Part shown: piece by piece, positions 1 through 7,274 of the stretch
Numbering within the stretch: position 1 is the first letter of the stretch
Layout: the number at the start of each line of letters is the position of its first letter
Notes under the pieces: generated by a model
Database searches by the model: none
The model's input: the letters and a program-made list of their open reading frames with translations, nothing else
Told to the model about the DNA's origin: nothing
Made by a program: the position numbers and the translations under genes
Source: Geodermatophilus pulveris
GTDB taxonomy: Bacteria; Actinomycetota; Actinomycetes; Mycobacteriales; Geodermatophilaceae
Assembly: GCF_900188375.1 (NCBI RefSeq)
Contig: NZ_FZOO01000002.1
Coordinates: forward strand, 558,001-622,000
Direction: 5' to 3'
DNA: 64,000 nt

Positions 1-2
1 CC

Positions 3-80
3 GCGCGTGTCCCGGACTGGTGGACCGACGGCGACGACCTGGTGCTGTTCAGGAAGCGGCTGGCCCCCCGGGCGGGGTGA
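3..80 (+). CDS. C-terminal end of an unidentified protein (partial)
   Basis: The third frame is open from the left edge to a TGA at 78-80 and reads as a plausible C-terminus (ARVPDWWTDGDDLVLFRKRL, then APRAG). Two adjacent Trp and a mix of acidic and basic residues make this look more natural than the competing frames, which are Arg/Pro/Gly rich. Only about 25 residues are visible, so no family can be named. The next gene starts about 30 bases downstream on the same strand. Confidence 0.45.
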   Translation, partial: ARVPDWWTDGDDLVLFRKRLAPRAG

Positions 81-110
81 GCGGGTCCGCCGGCTGGGAC
101 GATGGCGGAC

Positions 111-794
111 GTGTGCACGGTGGTGGTGCGGTGGGCCCCGGGCACGCCCACGCGCATCCTCGCCCTGCGGGACGAGCTGGTCGGCCGGGAGTTCGACGAC
201 CCCGGCCGCTGGTGGCCCGAGCACCCGGACCTGGTCGGCGGCCGGGACGGCGTCGCGGGCGGGACCTGGTGCGCCACCCACGTCGGCAGCGGCGTCACCG
301 CGCTGGTGCTCAACCGGCCGCAGAAGCCGACCGCTGAGCCGGGCGCACCCAGCCGTGGCGTGCTTCCGCTGTTGGCCGTTGAGCACGGCCCGGACTGGCC
401 GGCGGCGATCCGCACCGAGGGCATGGCGAGCTTCCTCCTCGTCCTCGCCGGGCCGGACGGGCTGACCACCTGGGACTCCGACGGCGGGCGGACGGTCCGG
501 ACCGACCACCCGGAGGGCACCTGGATGGTCACCTCCGGGGGCCCTGAGGACCGCAAGGCCGACACGTTCCTCCCGCTGTTCACCGCGGCCGGCTACCCGG
601 ACGGCTGGCGCGAGCTGGTGCGCAGCGCGCCCCCGCGCGACGACCCGGGTGCCCTGCTGGTCCGGCACGAGCAGGACGGCAGGGTCTTCGCGACGGTCTT
701 CGGCGAGCTCATCGACGCCCGGCCGGGCCGGCTGGCCCTGGAGTACAGCCGCCGGCCGTGGCTCGGCCCGTGGCAGCCCCTGGCCGTCGGCTGA
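111..794 (+). CDS. NRDE/TANGO2 family protein
   Basis: A protein of about 227 residues related to the TANGO2 (Ser-rich/NRDE) family, whose biochemical role is not settled. With the GTG at 111 the protein begins M-C-T-V-V-V, matching the family habit of a Cys directly after the start. Further in are an ALRDE stretch where the family has its NRDE motif, a GGTW segment and a VLNRP motif. An ATG at 102 is also in frame and would add three residues. GTG 111 is preferred because of the Cys-2 position, and because GACGAT lies 7 bases before it, where other leaderless genes here have their -10. The stop codon abuts the stop of the convergent EamA remnant at 795. Confidence 0.8.
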   Translation: MCTVVVRWAPGTPTRILALRDELVGREFDDPGRWWPEHPDLVGGRDGVAGGTWCATHVGSGVTALVLNRPQKPTAEPGAPSRGVLPLLAVEHGPDWPAAIRTEGMASFLLVLAGPDGLTTWDSDGGRTVRTDHPEGTWMVTSGGPEDRKADTFLPLFTAAGYPDGWRELVRSAPPRDDPGALLVRHEQDGRVFATVFGELIDARPGRLALEYSRRPWLGPWQPLAVG

Positions 795-1300
795 TCACCC
801 CGTCGCGACCAGCACGGTGCCGCCGAGCGCGCCGAGGACGCCGAGGGCGGGGAGCAGCCGGAGGCGTTCCCGGAGCACGAGGGTCGCGACGAGGACCGCG
901 ACGACGGGGTCGAGGGAGGCCAGGGGCCCCACGACGGCCAGCGGGCCCCGGTCGACCGCGAGGGTGACCAGGACGTCCGCGCCGACGTCGACCAGCCCGA
1001 CGAGCGTGGCCGGGACGACGAGGGAGCGTTCGGGTCGCGGGCAGGCGCGGGTGTGCCGGGTGGCCGCCAGGAGGGTCACTCCGAGCGCCCCGGCCTGGAC
1101 GGCCAGCGCAACGACCAGCGCGACGTCGACCGCCCCCCGACCCGCCCCGGGCAGGACCGCGCGCCCCGTCGCGCGCTCGAGGACGACGGAGAACAGGCCG
1201 AACGCCAGGGCCGCCAGCGTGGCCAGCACCACGGACGAGCGGGCGTCCCCGGCCCGGGCCGCCGGCATGCACCCGTCGTCCACGGGGACGGGCTGGGCCA
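795..1300 (-). pseudogene. EamA-type (DMT) transporter, 3' half only
   Basis: The minus-strand frame ending at 795 encodes about five hydrophobic segments typical of the second EamA domain of drug/metabolite transporters. They end with VLVATLVLRERLRLLPALG and a Gly-rich last helix, the usual tail of the family. Normal members have two EamA domains (about 290 residues, ten helices). Here only the C-terminal domain is present, and recognisable coding stops near 1300. Beyond it lies the oxidoreductase 5' fragment that begins near 1359 on the opposite strand. An ATG at 1268 could start a 157-residue product, but half an EamA pair is probably non-functional. The break coincides with the left end of the repeat array, so it is likely a recombination or deletion joint. 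Confidence 0.65.
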
Positions 1301-1358
1301 CGTTCCGGGCCCGCCACCGGGGCCCGCGCCGGGTGCCTGCCCGGGGCGACACCTGGCC

Positions 1359-1487
1359 TGCTTCGGCGGCCCCGAGGTCCTCGACGTCGTCGACCGGCCC
1401 GACCCGGTCCCTGCCGACGGGCAGCAGCTCTTCGACGTCTCCACGGCCGGCGTCAACTACGCCGACACCCACCACCTCCTGTCCTGA
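1359..1487 (+). pseudogene. Quinone oxidoreductase 5' fragment, copy 1 (5'-truncated)
   Basis: From codon 9 to codon 46 of the intact gene at 8699, this stretch matches at about nine in ten bases by eye. It encodes FGGPEVLDVVDRPDPVPADG and then QQLFDVSTAGVNYADTHH before ending LLS-stop. The first eight codons, including ATG, are replaced by unrelated sequence, so it cannot start where the intact gene does. The end lies at the same codon as in copies 2 and 3, and the homology to those copies continues through the stop into a TGAGAC tail absent from the intact gene. It marks the left boundary of the patchwork region. Confidence 0.85.
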
Positions 1488-2011
1488 GACGCACATGAGC
1501 CAGATGGACAGAGTGCGAACTCAGCTCGTGTCCAAGGACGCGGCTCCGACCTCTATCGGGAGCAGCTGCGCCGCTGAGAGCACATGGACCTCCCGACCCG
1601 CGCTCCTCGTCCTGTCGCTCGCCGTACAGCAAGCCAGGGGGCTCACCAGCACCCTGCTCGACTTCGGCGGCGACCGACTCGGAGAGCTACGTCCACTCCT
1701 CGCTCAGGACGTGACGGTGGACGCCGCCGGATCCTCCGCCCCGCGTCAGACATCTCGCAGGTCATGCCGCCCTCAGCCGCGATGGACACGCAAGGCGGTG
1801 GAGCAGCGACACGTGAGCGAGCAGGCGTGCGTCACAGGAGCACTGTGACCGGCGCTCCCGTGCGTGGACAGCCACTCAGGGCGCACCGGAGGTCACTGCG
1901 GGACTGCGTGACGTTCGGATGATGACTCTGCGCGCGTCGCCGGATGGACGGACCTTGTCGGCCGTCGAGGGGAGTGCCAGCCTGGTCTCCCATCTGGCCG
2001 GGAGGCACATC
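1488..2011 (+). other. Intergenic stretch without a recognisable gene
   Basis: About 520 bases between repeat copy 1 and the NTF2-like gene. Base composition is visibly less GC-skewed than the chromosomal flanks. Short open frames exist on both strands, but none has a convincing start, codon pattern or family resemblance. A short hydrophobic frame around 1590-1720 may be a gene remnant, but I could not place it. Confidence 0.4.
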
Positions 2012-2398
2012 ATGTCCCGCAGTCACGTCGACGCGCTGAACGCGACCCTGACGCAGGCGCTGGAGAAGAACGACTCCGGTCTGCTGGCCTCCATCTACTC
2101 GCCGGATGCCCGCTTGCTGCCTCCGGGGTCGGATCCGGCAACGGGACAGGGGATCCAGGCGTACTGGCAGAGCGTCATGGACATGGGCGTCACCGGGGGC
2201 CGACTGGAGACAGTCAGCCTCGAGGAACGGGACGACCTGGCGGTGGAGGAGGGGCGTTACGAGATGCAGGTCGGCTCCGAAGTCGTCGATGAGGGGAAGT
2301 ACGTCGTCGTCCACCGCCGGCAGCCTGACGGTGATTGGAAGCTCGCTATCGACATCTGGAACTCCAACCAGTCGCCGCAGACGCCCCCGACTGGCTAG
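2012..2398 (+). CDS. NTF2-like (SnoaL/DUF4440 type) protein
   Basis: A 128-residue protein with the cone-shaped NTF2-like pattern. An N-terminal helix (DALNATLTQALEKNDSG) is followed by IYSPDARLLPPG, then WQSVMDMGV, then alternating beta strands ending DWKLAIDIWNSN. Such proteins act as small-molecule-binding domains or isomerase-like enzymes, and the substrate cannot be predicted. Start ATG 2012 is chosen because GGGAGG lies about seven bases upstream. The frame remains open further upstream (from 1919), but that part does not fit the family. It is the only intact gene in the block between repeat copies 1 and 2 and may be accessory cargo. Confidence 0.8.
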   Translation: MSRSHVDALNATLTQALEKNDSGLLASIYSPDARLLPPGSDPATGQGIQAYWQSVMDMGVTGGRLETVSLEERDDLAVEEGRYEMQVGSEVVDEGKYVVVHRRQPDGDWKLAIDIWNSNQSPQTPPTG

Positions 2399-2611
2399 CA
2401 CCCCGAGCCTTCCGAGAGCCCAAGGCGGCCAGCGCACGCCTTCCTGACGCCGATCCGTGCCGTCGTCTGCTCGAACTCGGCGCCATGCCTGTCTGACGCC
2501 GTTCGACTGCGACAAGGTCCGGACAACCGCCTGCACCGCGACGCTCCCAGGGAGAAGCGGATGCGCCGCGATCACCGCAGCGTGGTCGCGCCGATGACGA
2601 ACCGGTAGCGG

Positions 2612-2750
2612 CCCTCGACCTGCCCGGCCGAGGACCGCTCGGACCTCCGCCTGACGGTCTACACGGCCGTCCCCGGGTCGGCGTCGGAGGACCGCCTGAA
2701 GGTGCTGGCGAGCTGGGCGGCGACGCAGGCGACGCCGTCGGCGGCCGGAC
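2612..2750 (+). pseudogene. 3' remnant of an XRE/MmyB-type regulator
   Basis: This plus-strand stretch closely matches the last third of the regulator encoded on the minus strand at 3038-3919. Shared pieces include AEDRS-LRLTVYTA, GS-SED-LK and LASWAAT. One extra base in the CCCGGCCGAG segment near 2622-2632 breaks the frame, and no upstream DNA-binding part is present, so it is a dead copy. Its reading direction is toward repeat copy 2, opposite to the intact paralogue. The region 2399-2611 before it holds no gene I recognise. Confidence 0.75.
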
Positions 2751-2831
2751 AGCGGCTCCGACGGCCGACCAGCCTTGGTCGGGCGCACCGAGGGCGCGGT
2801 TCGTCCGGACGCACTCACCCAGCCTGCCCTC

Positions 2832-2981
2832 ATGCGTGCCGTGCAGATCACCCGCTTCGGCGGCCCCGAGGTCCTCGACCTCGTCGACCTGCCCGACCCG
2901 GTCCCCGCCGACGGGCAGCAGTTGTCCGACGTCTCCACGGCCGGCATCGACTTCGCTGATACCCACCACCGCGTGTCCTGA
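2832..2981 (+). pseudogene. Quinone oxidoreductase 5' fragment, copy 2 (49 codons)
   Basis: The frame begins with ATG and follows the intact oxidoreductase at 8699 for 45 codons (11 base differences in 135 by eye). It then switches to HRVS and a stop. Upstream, a CAGCCT hexamer six bases before the ATG is the decayed counterpart of the TAGGCT -10 box of the intact gene, so promoter and 5' coding region were copied together. The product would lack the whole NADPH-binding domain. Length and end point are identical to copy 3. Confidence 0.88.
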
Positions 2982-3037
2982 GACCCACCAGAGCGAGCCG
3001 GGCCGGACGACTCCCGGCACAGTCCCGGGTGACAGGG

Positions 3038-3919
3038 TCAGGGCAGGTCGGCCGCCGAGGCGACCGCGTCGACGGCGGTCGCCGCCCAGCTGGCCAGCAG
3101 CTTGAGGCCGTCCTCCGACGGTGAGCCGGGTTCGGCGGTGTAGATGGTCAGGCGGAGACCGGACCGGTCCTCGGCGGGCAGGTCGAGGGTGCAGTAGGTG
3201 AGGTCGACGGTGCCGACGACCGGGTGGCGGAACTGCTTGGCGCCGTTGTGGTGGATGCGGACGTCGTGTGCGGCCCAGCGCGTCCGGAACTCCTCGCTGA
3301 CCGTCGAGAGCTCCCCGACGAGCTCGCGCAGCTGCGCGTCGTGCGGACGGCGGCCTGCCTCCGCCCGCAGCAGGGCGACGGTGATGCCGGCCGCGCCCTG
3401 CCAGTCGGGGTAGAAGTCGCGCGCCCGCGGGTCGAGGAACTGGAACCGGGCGAAGTTCGCCTGCCCCCGCGGGTTGTCGAACAGCGGGAAGTGCAGCGCC
3501 CGCCCCAGGGTGTTCGTGGCGACGATGTCCAGGCGGCCGTTCGCGACGAACGCGGCCGAGCCCGTCATCGTGTCCAGCATCCACTGCACCTGCGGCTGGA
3601 TGGTCGCCTTGGCGCGGCGCTGCGGGGTGCGGTTCGGCTTGGCGGCGCGGGCCAGGTCGAACAGGTAGGTCCGCTCGGCGTCGTCGAGCTGCAGCGCCCG
3701 GGCGACGGCTTCCAGCACGTCCTCGGAGACGCCGGCGATGTGGCCCTTCTCCAGCCGGGTGTACCAGTCCGTGCTCACCCCGGCGAGGACGGCGACCTCC
3801 TCGCGGCGCAGACCCGGTACCCGTCGCCGTCCTCCCCCGGGCAGCAGCCCGGCCTGCTCCGGCGTGATCCGGGCGCGGCGGCTGGCGAGGAAGTCGCGGA
3901 TGTCGGCGCGGTTGTCCAC
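3038..3919 (-). CDS. XRE-family regulator with MmyB-like ligand-binding domain
   Basis: A 293-residue transcription regulator. Residues of about 5-75 form an HTH of the XRE type (LRREEVAVLAGVSTDWYTRL is the recognition region). The rest matches the MmyB-like PAS-type sensor domain, with VQWMLDTMTGSAAFVANGR early in it and FRTRWAAHDVRIHHNGAKQF later. Actinobacterial members usually repress or activate a neighbouring oxidoreductase or exporter gene. Here the neighbour is the divergent lipoprotein-alcohol dehydrogenase-MFS block starting at 4053. Start GTG 3919 gives the normal family N-terminus; no strong Shine-Dalgarno is visible. A broken copy of its 3' end lies at 2612-2750. Confidence 0.88.
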   Translation of the reverse strand: MDNRADIRDFLASRRARITPEQAGLLPGGGRRRVPGLRREEVAVLAGVSTDWYTRLEKGHIAGVSEDVLEAVARALQLDDAERTYLFDLARAAKPNRTPQRRAKATIQPQVQWMLDTMTGSAAFVANGRLDIVATNTLGRALHFPLFDNPRGQANFARFQFLDPRARDFYPDWQGAAGITVALLRAEAGRRPHDAQLRELVGELSTVSEEFRTRWAAHDVRIHHNGAKQFRHPVVGTVDLTYCTLDLPAEDRSGLRLTIYTAEPGSPSEDGLKLLASWAATAVDAVASAADLP

Positions 3920-4052
3920 GGCCGCGACGCTACGTCGCCCCGCCGCTGGAGGGAGGTCGAGCTTGTACCCCCCACAAAGCCGCCCTCCCACGGCGGAGGA
4001 CGGAGGCGTTCCGTGGAGCCAGCGCCCCACCGACCCAGGAGGACGACCCGAC
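3920..4052. promoter_or_regulatory. Divergent promoter region of the regulator and lipoprotein genes
   Basis: The 133 bases between the two divergent starts contain an AT-richer patch at 3961-3980. It has an imperfect inverted repeat, GCTTGT-N7-ACAAAGC, which is a candidate operator for the adjacent XRE regulator. AGGAGG at about 4037-4042 is the ribosome binding site of the lipoprotein gene. The operator assignment is inference from position and symmetry only. Confidence 0.4.
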
Positions 4053-4571
4053 GTGAGGTCCCACCTCGTTCTCGCCACCACCTCGCTCCTGGCCCTGCTG
4101 CTCGCATCCGGCTGCGGCAGCGACGGGGGTCCGGCCCCCGCCGGTGGCGAGGCCACGGGCACCCGCGGCGCAGCCACCCCGACCAGCACCGCAGCAGCCC
4201 AGGAGGAGCCCGTGCCCAGCCGGTTGACCGTCGGCGACCAGGAGGCGACCGGCACCCTCGACCCCAACCCGGCCGCCCGTGACCTGGTGTCCCTGCTCCC
4301 GCTCACCGTCCCGATGGGCGACCTCTTCGGCCGCGAGAAGCCGGGCCCGCTGCCCCGGGCGCTGACCGGTGAGGTGGAGCCGGTCCTCACGTACCGGGTC
4401 GGGCAGATCGCCTACTGGCCGCCCGGTCGCGACTTCTTCGTCGTCTACGACGGGGACGCGTTGCCGGTGCCCGACCCGGGCCTCGTCCCGCTGGGCACCG
4501 TCGACTCCGGGCTCGACGTCGTCGCCGCCGCCGGCGCGGACTTCGACATGACCATCACCGTCCTCGACTGA
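4053..4571 (+). CDS. Cyclophilin-like-fold lipoprotein
   Basis: A 172-residue exported protein. The first 25 residues form a lipoprotein signal (hydrophobic [17 protein letters not shown], with Cys at the lipobox), followed by a Gly/Ala/Thr-rich linker. The mature part from about residue 50 ([56 protein letters not shown]) matches the small cyclophilin_like family found beside aldo/keto reductases and alcohol dehydrogenases; its function is unknown. GTG 4053 is preceded by AGGAGG. It lies 74 bases before the alcohol dehydrogenase gene on the same strand and probably shares its transcript under the divergent XRE regulator. Confidence 0.8.
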   Translation: MRSHLVLATTSLLALLLASGCGSDGGPAPAGGEATGTRGAATPTSTAAAQEEPVPSRLTVGDQEATGTLDPNPAARDLVSLLPLTVPMGDLFGREKPGPLPRALTGEVEPVLTYRVGQIAYWPPGRDFFVVYDGDALPVPDPGLVPLGTVDSGLDVVAAAGADFDMTITVLD

Positions 4572-4645
4572 CTCGACGCCCTCCACGCGTCACCGCGCCC
4601 GCCGCACCGCGGGCGTCCGACCCTGCACCGAAGGAGCACCACGAC

Positions 4646-5686
4646 ATGCGCGTCAACGCCTACGCCGCCCCCGCCGCCGGGGAGCCCCTGGCCCCCACCA
4701 CCATCGAGCGCCGGGACGTCGGCCCGGACGACGTCCTCATCGAGATCGAGTTCGCCGGCATCTGCCACTCCGACATCCACACCGTCAACGGCGACTGGGG
4801 CCCGCAGCCCTTCCCCGTCGTCCCGGGCCACGAGATCGTCGGCGTCGTCGCGGAGGTCGGCGCCGACGTCACCCGGCACCGGGTGGGTGACCGCGTCGGC
4901 GTCGGCTGCATGGTGAACAGCTGCGGCGAGTGCGCCAACTGCCTGGGCGGCGACGAGCAGTACTGCGTCCAGGGCATGGTCGCCACCTACGCCGGCACCG
5001 ACCGCGACGGCAGCACGACCCAGGGCGGCTACTCCACCCACGTCGTCGTGGACGCCGGCTACGTCCTCACCGTCCCCGAGGGCATCGAGGCGTCCGCCGC
5101 CGCACCGCTGCTCTGCGCCGGCATCACCACGTACTCGCCGCTGCGCCGCTGGGGCGCAGGCCCCGGCAGGCGGGTCGCCGTCGTCGGCCTCGGCGGGCTG
5201 GGCCACATGGCCGTCAAGCTCGCGCACGCCATGGGCGCCGAGGTGACCGTGCTGTCGCAGTCGCTGAAGAAGCAGGAGGACGGCCTGCGGCTCGGGGCTG
5301 ACGCCTACTTCGCGACCAGCGACCCGGACACGTTCGCGGAGCTGGCCGGCCGGTTCGACCTGATCCTCAACACCGTCAGCGCGCCGATCGACGTGAACGC
5401 CTACCTGTCGCTGCTCGCCGTCGACGGCGCGCTGGTCAACGTCGGGGCACCCGCCGAGCCGCTGGCCGTGAACGCGATGTCGCTCATCGGGGGCCGCCGC
5501 ACGTTCGCGGGCTCCATGATCGGGGGGATCGCCGAGACCCAGGAGATGCTCGACTTCTGCGCCGAGCACGGCATCGGTGCCGAGGTCGAGGTCATCACCG
5601 CCGACCACGTCAACGAGGCCTACGAGCGCGTGCTGGCCTCCGACGTCCGCTACCGGTTCGTCATCGACGCCGCGACCCTGCGGTGA
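4646..5686 (+). CDS. NAD(P)-dependent alcohol dehydrogenase (zinc MDR, YahK/CAD-like)
   Basis: A 346-residue medium-chain dehydrogenase. The catalytic zinc ligands are in GICHSDIHT and PGHEIVG. The structural zinc site is the Cys cluster [15 protein letters not shown] near residues 94-108. The Rossmann motif [20 protein letters not shown] follows around residue 180. The protein fits the YahK/cinnamyl-alcohol dehydrogenase branch that reduces aldehydes with NADPH. AAGGAG precedes ATG 4646. Its TGA overlaps the GTG of the MFS gene by four bases, so the two are co-translated. Together they suggest detoxification and export of a reactive aldehyde or similar compound, which is inference. Confidence 0.92.
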   Translation: MRVNAYAAPAAGEPLAPTTIERRDVGPDDVLIEIEFAGICHSDIHTVNGDWGPQPFPVVPGHEIVGVVAEVGADVTRHRVGDRVGVGCMVNSCGECANCLGGDEQYCVQGMVATYAGTDRDGSTTQGGYSTHVVVDAGYVLTVPEGIEASAAAPLLCAGITTYSPLRRWGAGPGRRVAVVGLGGLGHMAVKLAHAMGAEVTVLSQSLKKQEDGLRLGADAYFATSDPDTFAELAGRFDLILNTVSAPIDVNAYLSLLAVDGALVNVGAPAEPLAVNAMSLIGGRRTFAGSMIGGIAETQEMLDFCAEHGIGAEVEVITADHVNEAYERVLASDVRYRFVIDAATLR

Positions 5687-6915
5687 CGTCGGACCAGCTG
5701 ACCCGGCCGGTCGGGCCGGCGGCACCGACCGCCGACCCGACCGGACGGCTCCCGCTCGTCGTGTACGTGCTGGCCGTCGGCACGTTCCTCATGCTCACCA
5801 CCGAGTTCGTCGTCGCCGGCCTGCTGCCGGAGATCGCCGGCGACCTCCAGGTGAGCGTGGCCCAGGCCGGGCTGCTCATCACGGTGTTCGCCGTCGGCAT
5901 GGTGGTCGGCGCGCCGACGATGGCGCTGCTGACCCGGCGGATGCCGCGACGGACGACGCTGGTGCTCGCGCTCGTCGTGTTCGCGGTCGGCCACCTCGTG
6001 GTCGCCGTCGGCTCCAGCTTCGCGCTCCTGCTGGCCGCCCGGTTCGTCACGGCCTTCGCCACCGGGGCGTTCTGGGCGGTGGCGTCGGTGGCGGCCACCC
6101 GCGCCGCCGGTCCCGGCTCCAGCGCGCGAGCCCTCGGTCTGGTGGGCGCCGGCGGGATGCTCGCCAACGTCCTCGGGGTGCCGCTGGGGGCGTTCGCCGG
6201 CCAGCTGTCGACCTGGCGGGGACCGTTCTGGGCCCTCGCCGCTCTGGCGCTGGCCGCCGTGCCGCTCATCGCGCGGCACGTGCAGCGGGACGACGACGAG
6301 CAGCAGCCGGTGCCGCTGCGGTCGGAGCTCGGTGCGATGCGGTCCGGCCGGCTGTGGCTGGTGCTCGCCGCGTGCGCGACCACCACCGGCGGCGTGCTGT
6401 CGGTCTACTCCTTCATCTCCCCGCTGCTGACCGACCGCGCCGGCCTCGCGCCCTCCTGGGTGCCGCTCGTGCTCGTCGGGTTCGGCGTCGGCTCGCTCGT
6501 CGGCACGGTCCACGGCGGCCGGCTCGGCGACGCCCGGCCGCACACCACCACCATCGCGGTCGCCGCGTCGACCACCGTCGTGCTGCTGGCGCTCTGCCTG
6601 CTTGCGACCCACCCCCTGCCGACGGTGCTGCTGGTGGTCCTGCTCGGGCTGCTCGGGCTGAGCGCCAACCCGGTGCTGTCGGCGCTCGCGGTCCGCTTCG
6701 CCGGCGTGGCCCCCACGCTCGGCGTGGCCATGTCGGTCGCGGCCTACGACCTCGGCACCGCGATCGGTTCCGGGGCCGCCGGCTCCGCGCTCGACTCCGG
6801 GCTCGGCGCCACCGGCCCGGCCGTGGTCGGGACGGGCATCGCCTCGCTCACCCTCGTCCCCACGATCACCATCGCGGTGGTCCGTCGCCGACGGCTCGCG
6901 GGAGGCCGGCCGTGA
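5683..6915 (+). CDS. MFS transporter of the drug:H+ antiporter (DHA1) type
   Basis: A 410-residue polytopic membrane protein with twelve predicted helices. An early [20 protein letters not shown] segment follows a short cytoplasmic N-terminus. [14 protein letters not shown] in the loop after helix 2 is the MFS signature region. The overall style matches the AraJ/Cmx branch of efflux proteins. GTG 5683 overlaps the dehydrogenase stop (GTGA), indicating translational coupling. It is the last gene of the regulator-controlled block. Repeat copy 3 begins 55 bases after its stop. Confidence 0.9.
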   Translation: MTSDQLTRPVGPAAPTADPTGRLPLVVYVLAVGTFLMLTTEFVVAGLLPEIAGDLQVSVAQAGLLITVFAVGMVVGAPTMALLTRRMPRRTTLVLALVVFAVGHLVVAVGSSFALLLAARFVTAFATGAFWAVASVAATRAAGPGSSARALGLVGAGGMLANVLGVPLGAFAGQLSTWRGPFWALAALALAAVPLIARHVQRDDDEQQPVPLRSELGAMRSGRLWLVLAACATTTGGVLSVYSFISPLLTDRAGLAPSWVPLVLVGFGVGSLVGTVHGGRLGDARPHTTTIAVAASTTVVLLALCLLATHPLPTVLLVVLLGLLGLSANPVLSALAVRFAGVAPTLGVAMSVAAYDLGTAIGSGAAGSALDSGLGATGPAVVGTGIASLTLVPTITIAVVRRRRLAGGRP

Positions 6916-6969
6916 GCACCTCCGCCCGTCGACGGCTCCGGCCGCGGTCGCCTCGCACGGCGGCTCGCC

Positions 6970-7132
6970 TAGCCTGACCTGCATGCGCGCAGGCCGGATC
7001 ACTGAGGTCGGGGGTCCCGAGGTCATGGACGTCGTCGACCTCCCCGATCCGACCCCGGGGGACGGTGAGCAGCTGTTCGAGGTGTCGGCCGCGGGCATCG
7101 ACTTCGCCGACACCCACCACCGGGAGTCGTGA
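6970..7132 (+). pseudogene. Quinone oxidoreductase 5' fragment, copy 3 with its -10 box
   Basis: TAGCCT (6970-6975) lies seven bases before ATG 6983, exactly the arrangement in front of the intact gene at 8699. The frame encodes 49 codons (MRAGRITEVGGPEVMDVVDL, then PDPTPGDGEQLFEVSAAGID, FADTHHRES) and stops. It is the most diverged copy (roughly four in five bases match), yet it has kept the same length and end point as copy 2 and has no internal stop. The TGAGAC tail seen after copies 1 and 2 is also present. Confidence 0.85.
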
Positions 7133-7274
7133 GACGTACATCAGGTCCCGCTGGCCTGGCCGCCCAGAGACGATCACCGCGTGGGCCGGTGACGCCGGGC
7201 CGACCCGGCGGGGTCGAGTCGGACGCACGGAGGACTGTCGGGCACGCGCCGGGGCGGTCGTGGGGTCGGATGCC

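Noticed and set aside
795-1496. An intact 233-residue EamA protein starting at 1496
   Set aside because: The first 75 residues are read from the opposite strand of the oxidoreductase fragment and have no transporter character.
2832-2981. A genuine small protein gene rather than a fragment
   Set aside because: Its sequence is almost the same as the first 45 codons of the full oxidoreductase and stops before any complete domain; treated as a truncated copy, though translation is not excluded.
3738-4052. A longer start for the cyclophilin-like lipoprotein
   Set aside because: The upstream part lacks coding character and would hide the signal peptide; AGGAGG before GTG 4053 and the lipobox decide the start.
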